Source: Spartobacteria bacterium (GTDB lineage Bacteria; Verrucomicrobiota; Verrucomicrobiia; Chthoniobacterales; Chthoniobacteraceae). From it: 11,547 nucleotides of DNA. Below the pieces are notes generated by a model, which was not told the DNA's origin, made no database searches, and saw only the letters and a list, made by a program, of their open reading frames with translations. The DNA lies in assembly GCA_025350985.1 (NCBI GenBank), contig JANXWU010000242.1, positions 1 to 11,547 of the forward strand, written 5' to 3'. Made by a program: the position numbers and the translations under genes. Numbering within the stretch: position 1 is the stretch's first letter; the number at the start of each line of letters is the position of its first letter. Positions 1-5,379 of the stretch are shown piece after piece.

Positions 1-324
1 CGGGCAAGCGGGCAGTTTGCGCATCCCGGCGGATTTGTCGTCCTCACGCAGGAGGGAAAAATTGCGCGCTATTTTTTCGGCATGACCTATCCCGCGCGCG
101 AACTGAGGCTGGCGGTCGTGGAGGCATCCCAGCGTCGCGTCGGCTCGCCCATCGACCAGATTTTCCTGCTCTGTTTTCACTACAATCCGATCACGGGAAA
201 ATACGCACTCGCCGCATTGCAAGCCGTGCGAATCAGCGGCGCGGTGACGGCGGCAGGGCTCGCTCTTTTTGTCGTGGCAATGCTCCGCCGCGAGAAGCGC
301 GCACGCCCCGCCGCGCCCAAATAA
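1..324 (+). CDS. SCO1/SenC-family copper chaperone, C-terminal part (5' end outside window)
   Basis: The frame is open from base 1 and ends at TAA 322-324, giving 107 residues without the start. SCO proteins are membrane-anchored thioredoxin-fold proteins that deliver copper to the CuA site of cytochrome c oxidase subunit II. The visible part has the C-terminal hallmarks: FAHPGGFVVLT at residues 6-16, where His8 matches the family's copper-ligand histidine, then the FFGMTYPARELRLAVVEAS block and LLCFHYNPITGKY. A hydrophobic segment (about residues 76-93, ISGAVTAAGLALFVVAML) and a basic tail follow, as in the SCO version with an extra C-terminal membrane helix. The CxxxC copper motif would lie upstream and is not in view. 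The next gene, a coxB remnant, starts 8 bp downstream, so this is the usual SCO-coxB-coxA-coxC-coxD operon order. Family call is secure; the individual gene name is not. Confidence 0.88.
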   Translation, partial: RASGQFAHPGGFVVLTQEGKIARYFFGMTYPARELRLAVVEASQRRVGSPIDQIFLLCFHYNPITGKYALAALQAVRISGAVTAAGLALFVVAMLRREKRARPAAPK

Positions 325-421
325 GCGAAGGCATGAACGCCTTTTATTTATTTCCCGAACAAGCCTCCGCCGGCGCGCGCCAGGTTGATTTTCTCTACTT
401 TTATCTCACCGCCTGGTCGGC

Positions 422-428
422 TTTTTTT
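422..428 (+). other. Seven-T run where the coxB frame shifts by -1
   Basis: Zero frame reads GCT TTT TTT CCC and terminates at 450-452. The protein-like frame needs GCT TTT TTT TCC. The run has the form X-XXY-YYZ of a -1 slippery heptamer (T TTT TTT in phase), so ribosomal or polymerase slippage could in principle restore the frame. I see no convincing stimulatory hairpin or upstream SD-like element, and the gene is deleted further on, so a one-base loss (biological or sequencing) is more likely. Confidence 0.55.
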
Positions 429-790
429 CCCTGCTGGTCTTCGTCCCGCTGATTTGGTTTGCCATCAAATACCGCCGCGGCACGAGCGTCGATCTGTCGC
501 GCCCGCGGCACGGCTCCTGGCGGCTGGAAGTTGCGTGGACGGTGGTGCCAACTTTCATCGCGATGACGATGTTTGCCTGGGGAGCGGTGGTATATTTCGA
601 CATGGAGCGACCGCCCGCGGACGCTCTGCTCATCCACGTCGTCGCGAAACAATGGATGTGGAAACTTCAGCACCCGGAAGGCCGGCGTGAGATCAACGAA
701 CTCCATGTGCCGGTGGGAAAAGCCGTGCGGCTGCTGATGACTTCGCAGGACGTGGTGTGGGTGTTCCTGTTTTCCCTGCTCTACCTCGCG

Positions 791-795
791 GGAGG
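791..795 (+). promoter_or_regulatory. Shine-Dalgarno GGAGG of the subunit IV gene
   Basis: GGAGG lies 9 nt before ATG 805 and 6 nt before an in-frame GTG 802. It sits inside the last codons of the coxC remnant, showing that subunit IV was translated in coupling with coxC. It is one of only two clear Shine-Dalgarno sites in the window. Confidence 0.6.
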
Positions 796-804
796 CCGCT
801 TGTG

Positions 805-1098
805 ATGCTGATCGTTCCGCTCCGCGTCTATCTTTGCGCGTTCGGCGCGTTGATCGCCCTTTTGCTGCTCACGATTGCAGCCGCGTACGGCGACTTCGGC
901 CGTCTGAATCTCATCATCGCGCTGGTTATTGCCGTGGCAAAAATGCTCCTGATCCTGCTGTTTTTCATGCACTTGAAATATGGTGACAGAATTTTTCTCC
1001 TCGGCGCCGGGGCCGGCTTTTTCTGGTTGGCGATCCTGCTTTCGCTGACGCTGATGGACTACGCGAGCCGGCACTGGCTGCCCGTTTTGGTTCCTTGA
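805..1098 (+). CDS. Cytochrome c oxidase subunit IV (prokaryotic COX4 / CoxD type)
   Basis: This is a 97-residue membrane protein with three predicted helices: about residues 8-26 (YLCAFGALIALLLLTIAAA), 34-55 (LNLIIALVIAVAKMLLILLFFM) and 66-86 (LLGAGAGFFWLAILLSLTLMD). The block AVAKMLLILLFFMHLKYGD is the signature of the small subunit IV of caa3/bo3-type oxidases, which helps assembly of the complex but carries no redox centre. Length is usual for the family. ATG 805 overlaps the stop of the coxC remnant by one base; GTG 802 is an alternative start. The gene is intact although the catalytic subunit gene normally found upstream is gone, so it probably no longer has a local partner. A functional oxidase would have to be encoded elsewhere in the genome. 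Confidence 0.87.
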   Translation: MLIVPLRVYLCAFGALIALLLLTIAAAYGDFGRLNLIIALVIAVAKMLLILLFFMHLKYGDRIFLLGAGAGFFWLAILLSLTLMDYASRHWLPVLVP

Positions 1099-1147
1099 AT
1101 GGTCTGCTCGCGGCTCCGCGAATCAGCCGGGAGACTCGGGTTTTCGC

Positions 1148-1175
1148 TTGCCCAAAATATTTTTTTGTCGATAGT
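1148..1175 (+). promoter_or_regulatory. Possible sigma-70 promoter of the tRNA-Ala gene
   Basis: TTGCCC (1148-1153) and GATAGT (1170-1175) each match the -35/-10 consensus at 4 of 6 positions, with a 16-bp AT-rich spacer. This would place a start about 20 bases before the mature tRNA. It is supported only by consensus and position. Confidence 0.35.
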
Positions 1176-1202
1176 GACCGCGCCTGTCAGGAAGAGGATA
1201 AG

Positions 1203-1278
1203 GGGGGTATAGCTCAGTTGGTAGAGCGCTTCGTTCGCAATGAAGAGGCCTGGGGTTCGAATCCCCATACCTCCACCA
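1203..1278 (+). tRNA. tRNA-Ala, anticodon CGC
   Basis: All 76 positions fold into a complete cloverleaf: acceptor GGGGGTA pairs with TACCTCC; D arm GCTC/GAGC; anticodon stem CTTCG/TGAAG with loop TTCGCAA; variable loop AGGCC; T arm TGGGG-TTCGAAT-CCCCA. The discriminator is A73 and the CCA end is encoded. Anticodon CGC (positions 34-36, bases 1236-1238) reads GCG, alanine. The acceptor stem has G3:U70, the main identity element for alanyl-tRNA synthetase, which independently confirms alanine. There is no intron or adjacent integrase, so I see no evidence that it is used as an attachment site. Confidence 0.97.
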
Positions 1279-1306
1279 ATCCCTTCCTGAAAGCGCAGGC
1301 GCCCGC

Positions 1307-1933
1307 CTAATCGAAAGATTGCAACAGGCTCCTGACTTTCGCTTTGGCACCACCGGGCACGGAAAGACCGTCGCAGAGCAGGAGCACGCCGAACTCAAAA
1401 TCGAGCAACCGGCGGAGTGACCGGCGCAGTTGCGCGGGATCGTCCATTTTCGACTCGGGAATCAAACCCAGACTCCCCGGCGGATGCCCGATAATCGCGT
1501 CGCCCAAGAGCATGATTCCGCCAACTTCGCGGGAGAGCGCGTGCTGTTCGGGCTCGAAATAAAGTCCGATTTCGCCGGGAGATTTTCCGGGCAGATGAAT
1601 CACGCGCAGCACCCCGGCGATGAGCGCGCCGTCGCGAACGGGGAGATCTACGTGGACTGGCGCGAGCGGACCAACTTCCTCCATCCCGGCGACCACAGCC
1701 GCGCCGTAGCGAGCGCGAAAAAGCTCAACTCCGCGGGCGTGATCGCGATTGGTCAGCACCACCTGTGTGATCGGACGGAGTGCGTCGAATTTTTCCCAAT
1801 CGCCGACTTCCGGCTCTGGTGGATCAACGAGCACCGTGCCCGTGTCGAGCCGAATGGCGTAGCCATTTAAATCCCACGGCTTGTCCTCGTACGTCGCCCC
1901 CCAAGTCAAAATGCCGGGTAAAATTTCCTGCAT
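1307..1933 (-). CDS. Metallo-beta-lactamase-fold protein with degenerate metal motif
   Basis: The protein has 208 residues from ATG 1933 to TAG 1307. The beginning (ILPGILTW... NGYAIRLDTGTVLVDPPEP, residues 4-41), VVLTNRDH (58-65), HLPGKSPGE (113-121) and LLGDAIIGHPPGSLGLI (142-158) follow the order of strands and loops of the MBL fold. The usual HxHxDH zinc motif is replaced by TNRDH (61-65), leaving only the Asp-His pair; His113 and Asp145 correspond to the later metal-ligand positions. I recall a widespread bacterial subfamily with exactly such a TNR[DN]H motif, so this is a family trait rather than decay. Function is unknown; a hydrolase with one metal or none is possible. There is no signal peptide, so it is probably cytoplasmic. 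A zinc-ribbon gene lies upstream on the same strand and the two may be cotranscribed. Confidence 0.75.
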   Translation of the reverse strand: MQEILPGILTWGATYEDKPWDLNGYAIRLDTGTVLVDPPEPEVGDWEKFDALRPITQVVLTNRDHARGVELFRARYGAAVVAGMEEVGPLAPVHVDLPVRDGALIAGVLRVIHLPGKSPGEIGLYFEPEQHALSREVGGIMLLGDAIIGHPPGSLGLIPESKMDDPAQLRRSLRRLLDFEFGVLLLCDGLSVPGGAKAKVRSLLQSFD

Positions 1934-1986
1934 CGCCGCAGTGTAGCGGCGCGATTTTACGGTGCAACGCCCTTCGGCGGGCTACA
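1934..1986 (-). repeat. Small inverted repeat between the zinc-ribbon and MBL genes
   Basis: TGTAGC (1942-1947) and GCTACA (1981-1986) form an outer inverted pair. CGCCGC (1934-1939) and GCGGCG (1946-1951) form a 6-bp hairpin touching the MBL start codon. GCCC/GGGC with a 6-nt loop lies just after the zinc-ribbon stop. It may be a small REP-like element that also works as a weak terminator or translation-masking hairpin. No T tract is present. Confidence 0.4.
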
Positions 1987-2218
1987 GCAAATCCTGCGCG
2001 ACCACGCTGCGTTGCTCACGGCTCCCGAGCACCGTTGCCTGCTCCGCGATCACCGCCGGATCGCACTCAAACCGATACCCGTGACAATTCGGACAAGTGG
2101 CGACGTGTTTCTTCACAATGGAGTCGCATCCTTCGCAAATTTTGAAAGCCTGCGGGTTCGCGACAATGAGCGCCGCCTTTTGCGCGCGTTCGCGAAGATG
2201 GGAATTTTCGTGGGTCAT
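1982..2218 (-). CDS. Small zinc-ribbon protein of unknown function
   Basis: This is a 78-residue protein from ATG 2218; an in-frame TTG at 2230 would add four residues, and neither start has a Shine-Dalgarno site. The centre has two zinc knuckles: ICEGC (Cys28 and Cys31) and TCPNCHGYRF (Cys42 and Cys45), spaced as in a rubredoxin-like treble/zinc ribbon that binds one Zn. The N-terminal third is predicted helical (HLRERAQKAALIVANP) and the C-terminus acidic to neutral. The conserved cysteine spacing shows it is a real gene despite the small size. I do not recognise a named family; such ribbons often bind nucleic acid or protein partners. It is followed after 48 bp by the MBL-fold gene on the same strand. 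Confidence 0.66.
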   Translation of the reverse strand: MTHENSHLRERAQKAALIVANPQAFKICEGCDSIVKKHVATCPNCHGYRFECDPAVIAEQATVLGSREQRSVVAQDLL

Positions 2219-2336
2219 CGGATTGGCCAACAGTCTGGCGGAGCCAGGGTAAAATCAAGCGGGGTTGTTGGGCGCCGTTGCGGCGGCACCTTAACGGTAT
2301 GGAATTTCGGTAGTGGCTCAGTTTGAAAAGCGCGGG

Positions 2337-2508
2337 TGTCATTCTGAGCGAAGGCTTGGCGGAGTCGAAGAATCTCTTGAACCATTCTTCGGCGTGGGGC
2401 TGCACGGCGGAAGGGCAAGAGATTCTTCGGCTGCGTTCCGTTCGCTTGTGGCGAACTCCACTGCGCTCAGAATGACACGCAGCGAAGTCGGAGGGCGCAG
2501 AATGACAC
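2337..2508. repeat. Intergenic inverted-repeat element, TGTCATTCTGAGC type
   Basis: The outer arms TGTCATTCTGAGC (2337-2349) and GCTCAGAATGACA (2465-2477) are exact reverse complements. The inner arms GAAGAATCTCTT (starting at 2367) and AAGAGATTCTTC (2417-2428) are also exact. A further partial copy, CAGAATGACAC, recurs 30 bp after the first (2468-2478 and 2498-2508). I recognise the TGTCATTCTGAGC...GAAGAATCTC motif as an interspersed repeat of several GC-rich phyla. It carries no transposase and could be a MITE-like or REP-like unit. The remainder of 2231-2589 shows no gene; the leader of the peroxiredoxin gene (2509-2589) has no recognisable promoter or Shine-Dalgarno site. Confidence 0.75.
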
Positions 2509-2589
2509 ACGCTTTCAAACTGATCTGAACCAGAATTTCCGCCAGGCTGCCTTTACTTTTTAAGCGGCCACCTTATCCTCCTTTCCCTT

Positions 2590-3132
2590 ATGAAACCCGT
2601 TGCCACCCTTCGTTTTGTTTTCACTTTCATTGCCGCCGTTTTCCTTTCCGCGATCAGCGGTCACGGAGCGGAAACCCCGAAAGCCGGTGACCAGGCTCCG
2701 GTCGTCGAGGGCAAGGATCAAGCTGGCAAGGAATGGAAGCTGGCCGACCGCGCGGGCAAAAAATCAGTGCTGCTTTATTTCTACCCGAAGGACGACACCT
2801 CCGGCTGCACGAAGGAAGCGTGCGGGCTGCGCGACCGGATGGACGAGCTGGAAAAAGCGGACGTGGAAGTCGTCGGCGTGAGCTTTGATTCCGGGGCGAG
2901 TCACGTCGCCTTCCGCGAGAAATACAAACTGAACTTCACGCTGCTGGCCGACACGGACGGCAAGATTGCTGATGCCTTTGGCGCGCGCATGGCGGCAGGC
3001 CGCAACGTCGCGCGTCGTGTCAGCTTCCTCATCGGGAAGGACGGCAAAATCGCCCACGTCACCGACAACCCAAAGGCCGACGTGCATTTGGCCGAAATGA
3101 AAGACCAGATTGCGAAGCTGCCCGCGAAATAA
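2590..3132 (+). CDS. Exported peroxiredoxin, BCP/PrxQ type (AhpC-TSA domain)
   Basis: This 180-residue protein reduces hydrogen and organic peroxides through a cysteine thiol. Residues 1-27 form a signal peptide (basic start, FVFTFIAAVFLSAISG core, cleavage near GHGA-ET), so the enzyme acts in the periplasm. The thioredoxin-fold part starts at about residue 31 (KAGDQAPVVEGKD). The catalytic loop YFYPKDDTSGCTKEACGLRD has the peroxidatic Cys73 and a second Cys78 five residues later, the spacing typical of atypical two-Cys BCP enzymes. Later family blocks are VVGVSFDS, LLADTDGKIADAFGA and RVSFLIGKDGKI. Start ATG 2590 is fixed by the signal peptide; no Shine-Dalgarno site is seen. The gene stands alone with its own strong terminator and is convergent with the DUF1080 gene. 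Confidence in the family is high. Confidence 0.92.
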   Translation: MKPVATLRFVFTFIAAVFLSAISGHGAETPKAGDQAPVVEGKDQAGKEWKLADRAGKKSVLLYFYPKDDTSGCTKEACGLRDRMDELEKADVEVVGVSFDSGASHVAFREKYKLNFTLLADTDGKIADAFGARMAAGRNVARRVSFLIGKDGKIAHVTDNPKADVHLAEMKDQIAKLPAK

Positions 3133-3150
3133 TTAGCGCACAGATCATTC

Positions 3151-3187
3151 AAACCCCGAAGCGGCATCGTCTGCTTCGGGGTTTTTT
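3151..3187 (+). terminator. Rho-independent terminator of the peroxiredoxin gene
   Basis: A 9-bp perfect GC-rich stem CCCCGAAGC (3154-3162) / GCTTCGGGG (3173-3181), extended by AAA/TTT, has a 10-nt loop and is followed by six T. It begins 18 bases after the stop codon. On the minus strand it has only a short T run, so it is mainly unidirectional. Confidence 0.93.
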
Positions 3188-3201
3188 GTGGGCGAATTTT
3201 T

Positions 3202-3303
3202 AACGCAGAGACGCCGAGGCGCGGAGGAAAAGTTGGTTCGTAAAACGGCCCACCGGTACCACAGAAAACTCAGTCCAATTCGTTTCCTCCGCGTCTCTGC
3301 GTT
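3202..3303. repeat. Inverted-repeat element, AACGCAGAGACGC type
   Basis: The left arm (3202-3235) begins AACGCAGAGACGC and continues CGGAGGAAA..TTGG. The right arm (3275-3303) is its reverse complement, apart from six extra bases (CGAGGC) in the left arm. About 40 bp separate the arms. It fills the convergent space between the peroxiredoxin terminator and the DUF1080 stop and could fold into a long hairpin. A related half-copy lies at 6458-6484. Confidence 0.75.
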
Positions 3304-3318
3304 GAAATAAACGCGTCG

Positions 3319-4686
3319 CTACTGCTTCTTGATCGACACGTTTCGGAACGCCACCGGATCGTTGTGCCCGGCGAAACCGAAGTGCCCGCTCGCGCGGTCC
3401 TTGCCGGGATGCGCGTGGTTCGCCATGAACATCTCCGGGGTGATCTTGCTCACGTCCGCAAACGTAATCGGCGTGCCGTTTAGCTCGACTAGAATCATCG
3501 GCCCCCGCACTGAAACCTCGTAAAAGTTCCACTCACCCAAAGGACGGAGGTAGCCACGGTGCGCCGCGGCCATCCCATAAACCGAGCCGCAAAATTGCCG
3601 GGGATCGAGCTTGGTGTATTGCGCCGCGGAATCGTCGAGCACCTGCACTTCGCACATGCCTTCGTAAGCCGTGTCGCCTTGGCCGGGATAGCGAATGGCG
3701 AGTCCGTTGTTGCCAGCCGGCGGCAGCTTGAATTCCACGCGAGCCACGAAATCGGCGAACTCTTCTTTGGTGAAAATCGTGCCGCCTTTGTGCGCCTTGC
3801 ATTGAATCGCGCCGTCCACAATTTCGTAATTGTCCGTCGGTCCGTCCCATCCGTCCCAATCCTTGCCGTTGAACACAGTGACAAAACCGTCGGCGTGGTG
3901 ATCCGCCAAAATTTTGTTCGCCTCCGCGCCCGCAATTTCGCGCAGGAAAATGTTGCGCCAGCGGATTTCGCCGCCGTGCGTTTGCAGCTCAATCGGACCG
4001 CGCGCGGGCACCGGCGTTTTGCGGTCGTAGTAATTTTCCAACAGCGCGTGATCGACGACGAGTTGATCGTTCAGCCACACACTGACCCGCGAGCCGACCA
4101 TCACCACGCGCACTTTGTTCCACTCGCCAAACGGCTTGTCCGCCAGCACCAGCGGGTCTTTGCCGGGCGCGCCCTTGGAGTTGTTCCAGAGTCCGCCCGA
4201 GCCCTTGTCCGCACCCAGCGGGAACTTGGCCTTTTCCGTGGAATCCCAAATCTGCACCTGCGGCACCCCGCGCAAATAAATCCCCGAGTCCGCGAGCGGC
4301 ACTGTTTTGTATTCCAGCAGCAACTCGAAATCGCCGTAGTCCTTCTTCGTCGTGGCATAATCGCCGAACCCGTCATTCACCAACTCGCCCGCCTCCGCGT
4401 GCCAGTGCGGCTTGCCGGTTTTGGCATTCACCTCCGTCAGCGTTTTCGTCCACTGGTCGATTTTTGCCTGGCGCTCGGCCTCCGGCATGGCGGCGAGTTT
4501 GCGCTGGTCGAACGTGCTCCCGCCGACCCAGCCGTCGAGGTCTTTCCCGTTAAAAAGCGCGGTGAAGTTCGGAGGCGGCGAGGTTTGCGCGATGGCGCCG
4601 GGAAAAACGCCGGCCGTGCCGACGATGACGAGTGCGAGGGCGGCGAGGCGCGAGTGGAGGGGGCGGCAATTTGGAAAAGTATTCAT
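3319..4686 (-). CDS. Exported protein with two DUF1080 (3-keto-disaccharide hydrolase-like) domains
   Basis: From ATG 4686 the protein has 455 residues: a signal peptide at about 1-33 (HSRLAALALVIVGTAGVF core, cleavage near AIA-QT), one DUF1080 domain at about 41-255 and a second at about 268-453. Each domain opens with the family motif FNGKDLDGW or FNGKDWDGW. The first also shows YGDFELLLEYKT and DSGIYLRGVPQVQIWD; the second shows ADFVARVEFKLP, NNGLAIRYPG and EVQVLDD, ending in VAFRNVSIKKQ. DUF1080 domains have a concanavalin-like sandwich and some act on 3-keto-glycosides; here the substrate is unknown. In-frame starts farther upstream (ATG 4743, TTG 4746) would add about 20 hydrophilic residues before the signal peptide, so 4686 is preferred. 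The protein probably acts in the periplasm. It lies downstream, on the same strand, of the sugar isomerase, SDR and aldolase genes but is separated from them by about 690 bp of repeats. Confidence 0.88.
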   Translation of the reverse strand: MNTFPNCRPLHSRLAALALVIVGTAGVFPGAIAQTSPPPNFTALFNGKDLDGWVGGSTFDQRKLAAMPEAERQAKIDQWTKTLTEVNAKTGKPHWHAEAGELVNDGFGDYATTKKDYGDFELLLEYKTVPLADSGIYLRGVPQVQIWDSTEKAKFPLGADKGSGGLWNNSKGAPGKDPLVLADKPFGEWNKVRVVMVGSRVSVWLNDQLVVDHALLENYYDRKTPVPARGPIELQTHGGEIRWRNIFLREIAGAEANKILADHHADGFVTVFNGKDWDGWDGPTDNYEIVDGAIQCKAHKGGTIFTKEEFADFVARVEFKLPPAGNNGLAIRYPGQGDTAYEGMCEVQVLDDSAAQYTKLDPRQFCGSVYGMAAAHRGYLRPLGEWNFYEVSVRGPMILVELNGTPITFADVSKITPEMFMANHAHPGKDRASGHFGFAGHNDPVAFRNVSIKKQ

Positions 4687-4793
4687 CAAGGGCGTGGGGG
4701 ATTGTTTCGAGTTTATCGGTGGCATCGGGTGGAAAATCATCATCAAAATGTAAAAGTTAGCGGAAAATCTCCAAGGAGCACATGCGCCCGTCT

Positions 4794-5018
4794 GAACGCC
4801 AACGGCATTCCACCCACCAGCCCCGGGGTTGGCGCGACGCAGAAGCGCCTACCTTGGGGTCAATGCCGTCCACAGTGCCAACCCCAACGGGGTTGCATTC
4901 GCCAGCGCAAAACCTCCGGGATGCAACCCCGTTGGGGTTGACGCACCTTTGGGAATCGATCCCAGGGTAGGCGACAGTCGCCAACCCTGGGCTGACAGAT
5001 GAAACGCCATTGGCGTTC
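4794..5018. repeat. Long imperfect inverted repeat (about 100-bp arms), CAACCCCAACGGGGTTG type
   Basis: The left arm (4794-4901) and right arm (5018-4918, reverse complement) align along their whole length. Shared blocks in order are GAACGCCAAnGGC, CAGCCCnGGGTTGGCG, CGCCTACCnTGGG, and a 20-bp exact match at 4879-4898 versus 4921-4940. Each arm itself contains the near-palindrome AACCCCAACGGGGTT. The centre is about 20 bp near 4910. There is no open frame with protein character. It is probably an interspersed repeat mobilised in trans or a stable RNA hairpin. I see no gene in 4687-5379: the rest holds this element, the tandem array at 5072-5309 and a hairpin at 5348-5367. Confidence 0.82.
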
Positions 5019-5071
5019 CCGCCGCGGATCACTCCAAAAGTGCATGACAGGCTCTAAACGGCGTAAAAAGC

Positions 5072-5309
5072 GTCCACGACGACGTATTTTGGGTCCACGA
5101 CGACCTGATTTTGGTCCACGACGACGTACTTTTGGTCAACGCGACGTGTATTTGGTCAACGACGACGCATTCTACGCCGATGACGACCAAATTTACGTCA
5201 AGCGCGACGTTCAGAACGTCGAAGGCGGCGCTAAAAGCGTCGAACGCAGCGTTCGGAACGAGGTGGACGGCGTTCGGAACGTCGAAGGCGATGCAAAGAG
5301 CGTCGAGCG
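5072..5309. repeat. 21-bp direct tandem repeat array, about 11-12 degenerate units
   Basis: Units start at 5072, 5093, 5114, 5135, 5155, 5176, 5197, 5218, 5239, 5260, 5281 and 5302. Spacing is exactly 21 bp except one 20-bp step at 5135-5155. Most begin GTCnAnG and carry a central CGACG-like block; early units end TATTTTGG and later ones TTCGGAAC or AAAAGC. The units drift from one subtype to another along the array, as in old tandem arrays. The 20-bp step would shift a reading frame, which argues against coding. The units are contiguous with no unique spacers, so this is not CRISPR. Confidence 0.85.
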
Positions 5310-5347
5310 CTTCCCTGGGAAATTCGTTTGCCAAAACCTGCACACCT

Positions 5348-5367
5348 GCGGCCCGTGGGCGGGCCGC
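5348..5367 (-). terminator. GC hairpin downstream of the DapA-family gene
   Basis: GCGGCCC (5348-5354) pairs perfectly with GGGCCGC (5361-5367) around a 6-base loop. It lies 12 bases beyond the stop of the minus-strand aldolase gene. There is no T run after it on either strand, so it could be a transcript-end stabiliser or factor-dependent pause rather than a classical terminator. Confidence 0.4.
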
Positions 5368-5379
5368 CTCCAAGCGCGT

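Larger units (their letters stand above)
333..805 (+). pseudogene. coxB: coxB'-'coxC remnant: cytochrome c oxidase subunit II N-terminus fused to subunit III C-terminus, frameshifted
   Basis: Starting at ATG 333 the frame encodes a typical subunit II N-terminus (FPEQASAGARQVDFLYFYL). It stops at TGA 450-452 because the T run 422-428 is one base short. Reading -1 from there restores subunit II: SLLVFVPLIWFAIKYRRG, a second membrane helix near VVPTFIAMTMFAWGA, then VVAKQWMWKLQHPEG and INELHVPVGKAVRLLMTSQDV. At 749-754 (codons Asp-Val) the match to subunit II ends. The next residues, VWVFLFSLLYL, are the C-terminus of subunit III (normally HFVDVVWVFLF...), ending at TGA 803-805. All CuA ligands, all of coxA and most of coxC are missing. 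With the frame corrected it would be 157 residues. It cannot make a working oxidase. Alternatives are an assembly collapse plus a homopolymer read error. The identities of both pieces are clear; whether the lesions are biological is not. Confidence 0.82.

Noticed and set aside
422..428. Functional programmed -1 frameshift in coxB
   Set aside because: Although the heptamer fits, no stimulatory element is evident and the downstream gene is a deletion remnant, so there is no product worth maintaining. Kept only as a possibility.
1108..1121. Hairpin TCGCG/CGCGA after subunit IV as a terminator
   Set aside because: The stem is only 5 bp and the nearest T run begins about 20 bases later.
1203..1278. 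tRNA as an integration (att) site
   Set aside because: No integrase gene and no direct repeat of the tRNA 3' end was noticed in the window.
1095..1310. Small open frames covering the tRNA
   Set aside because: The products contain the translated tRNA sequence, a common false prediction.
3559..4941. 460-codon open frame on the + strand
   Set aside because: It lies antisense to the DUF1080 gene and runs on into the inverted repeat. Its product is arginine/histidine-rich with no domain; it is a by-product of GC-rich codon use on the other strand.
5072..5309. CRISPR array
   Set aside because: The repeats are contiguous without unique spacers, degenerate, and no cas genes are near.
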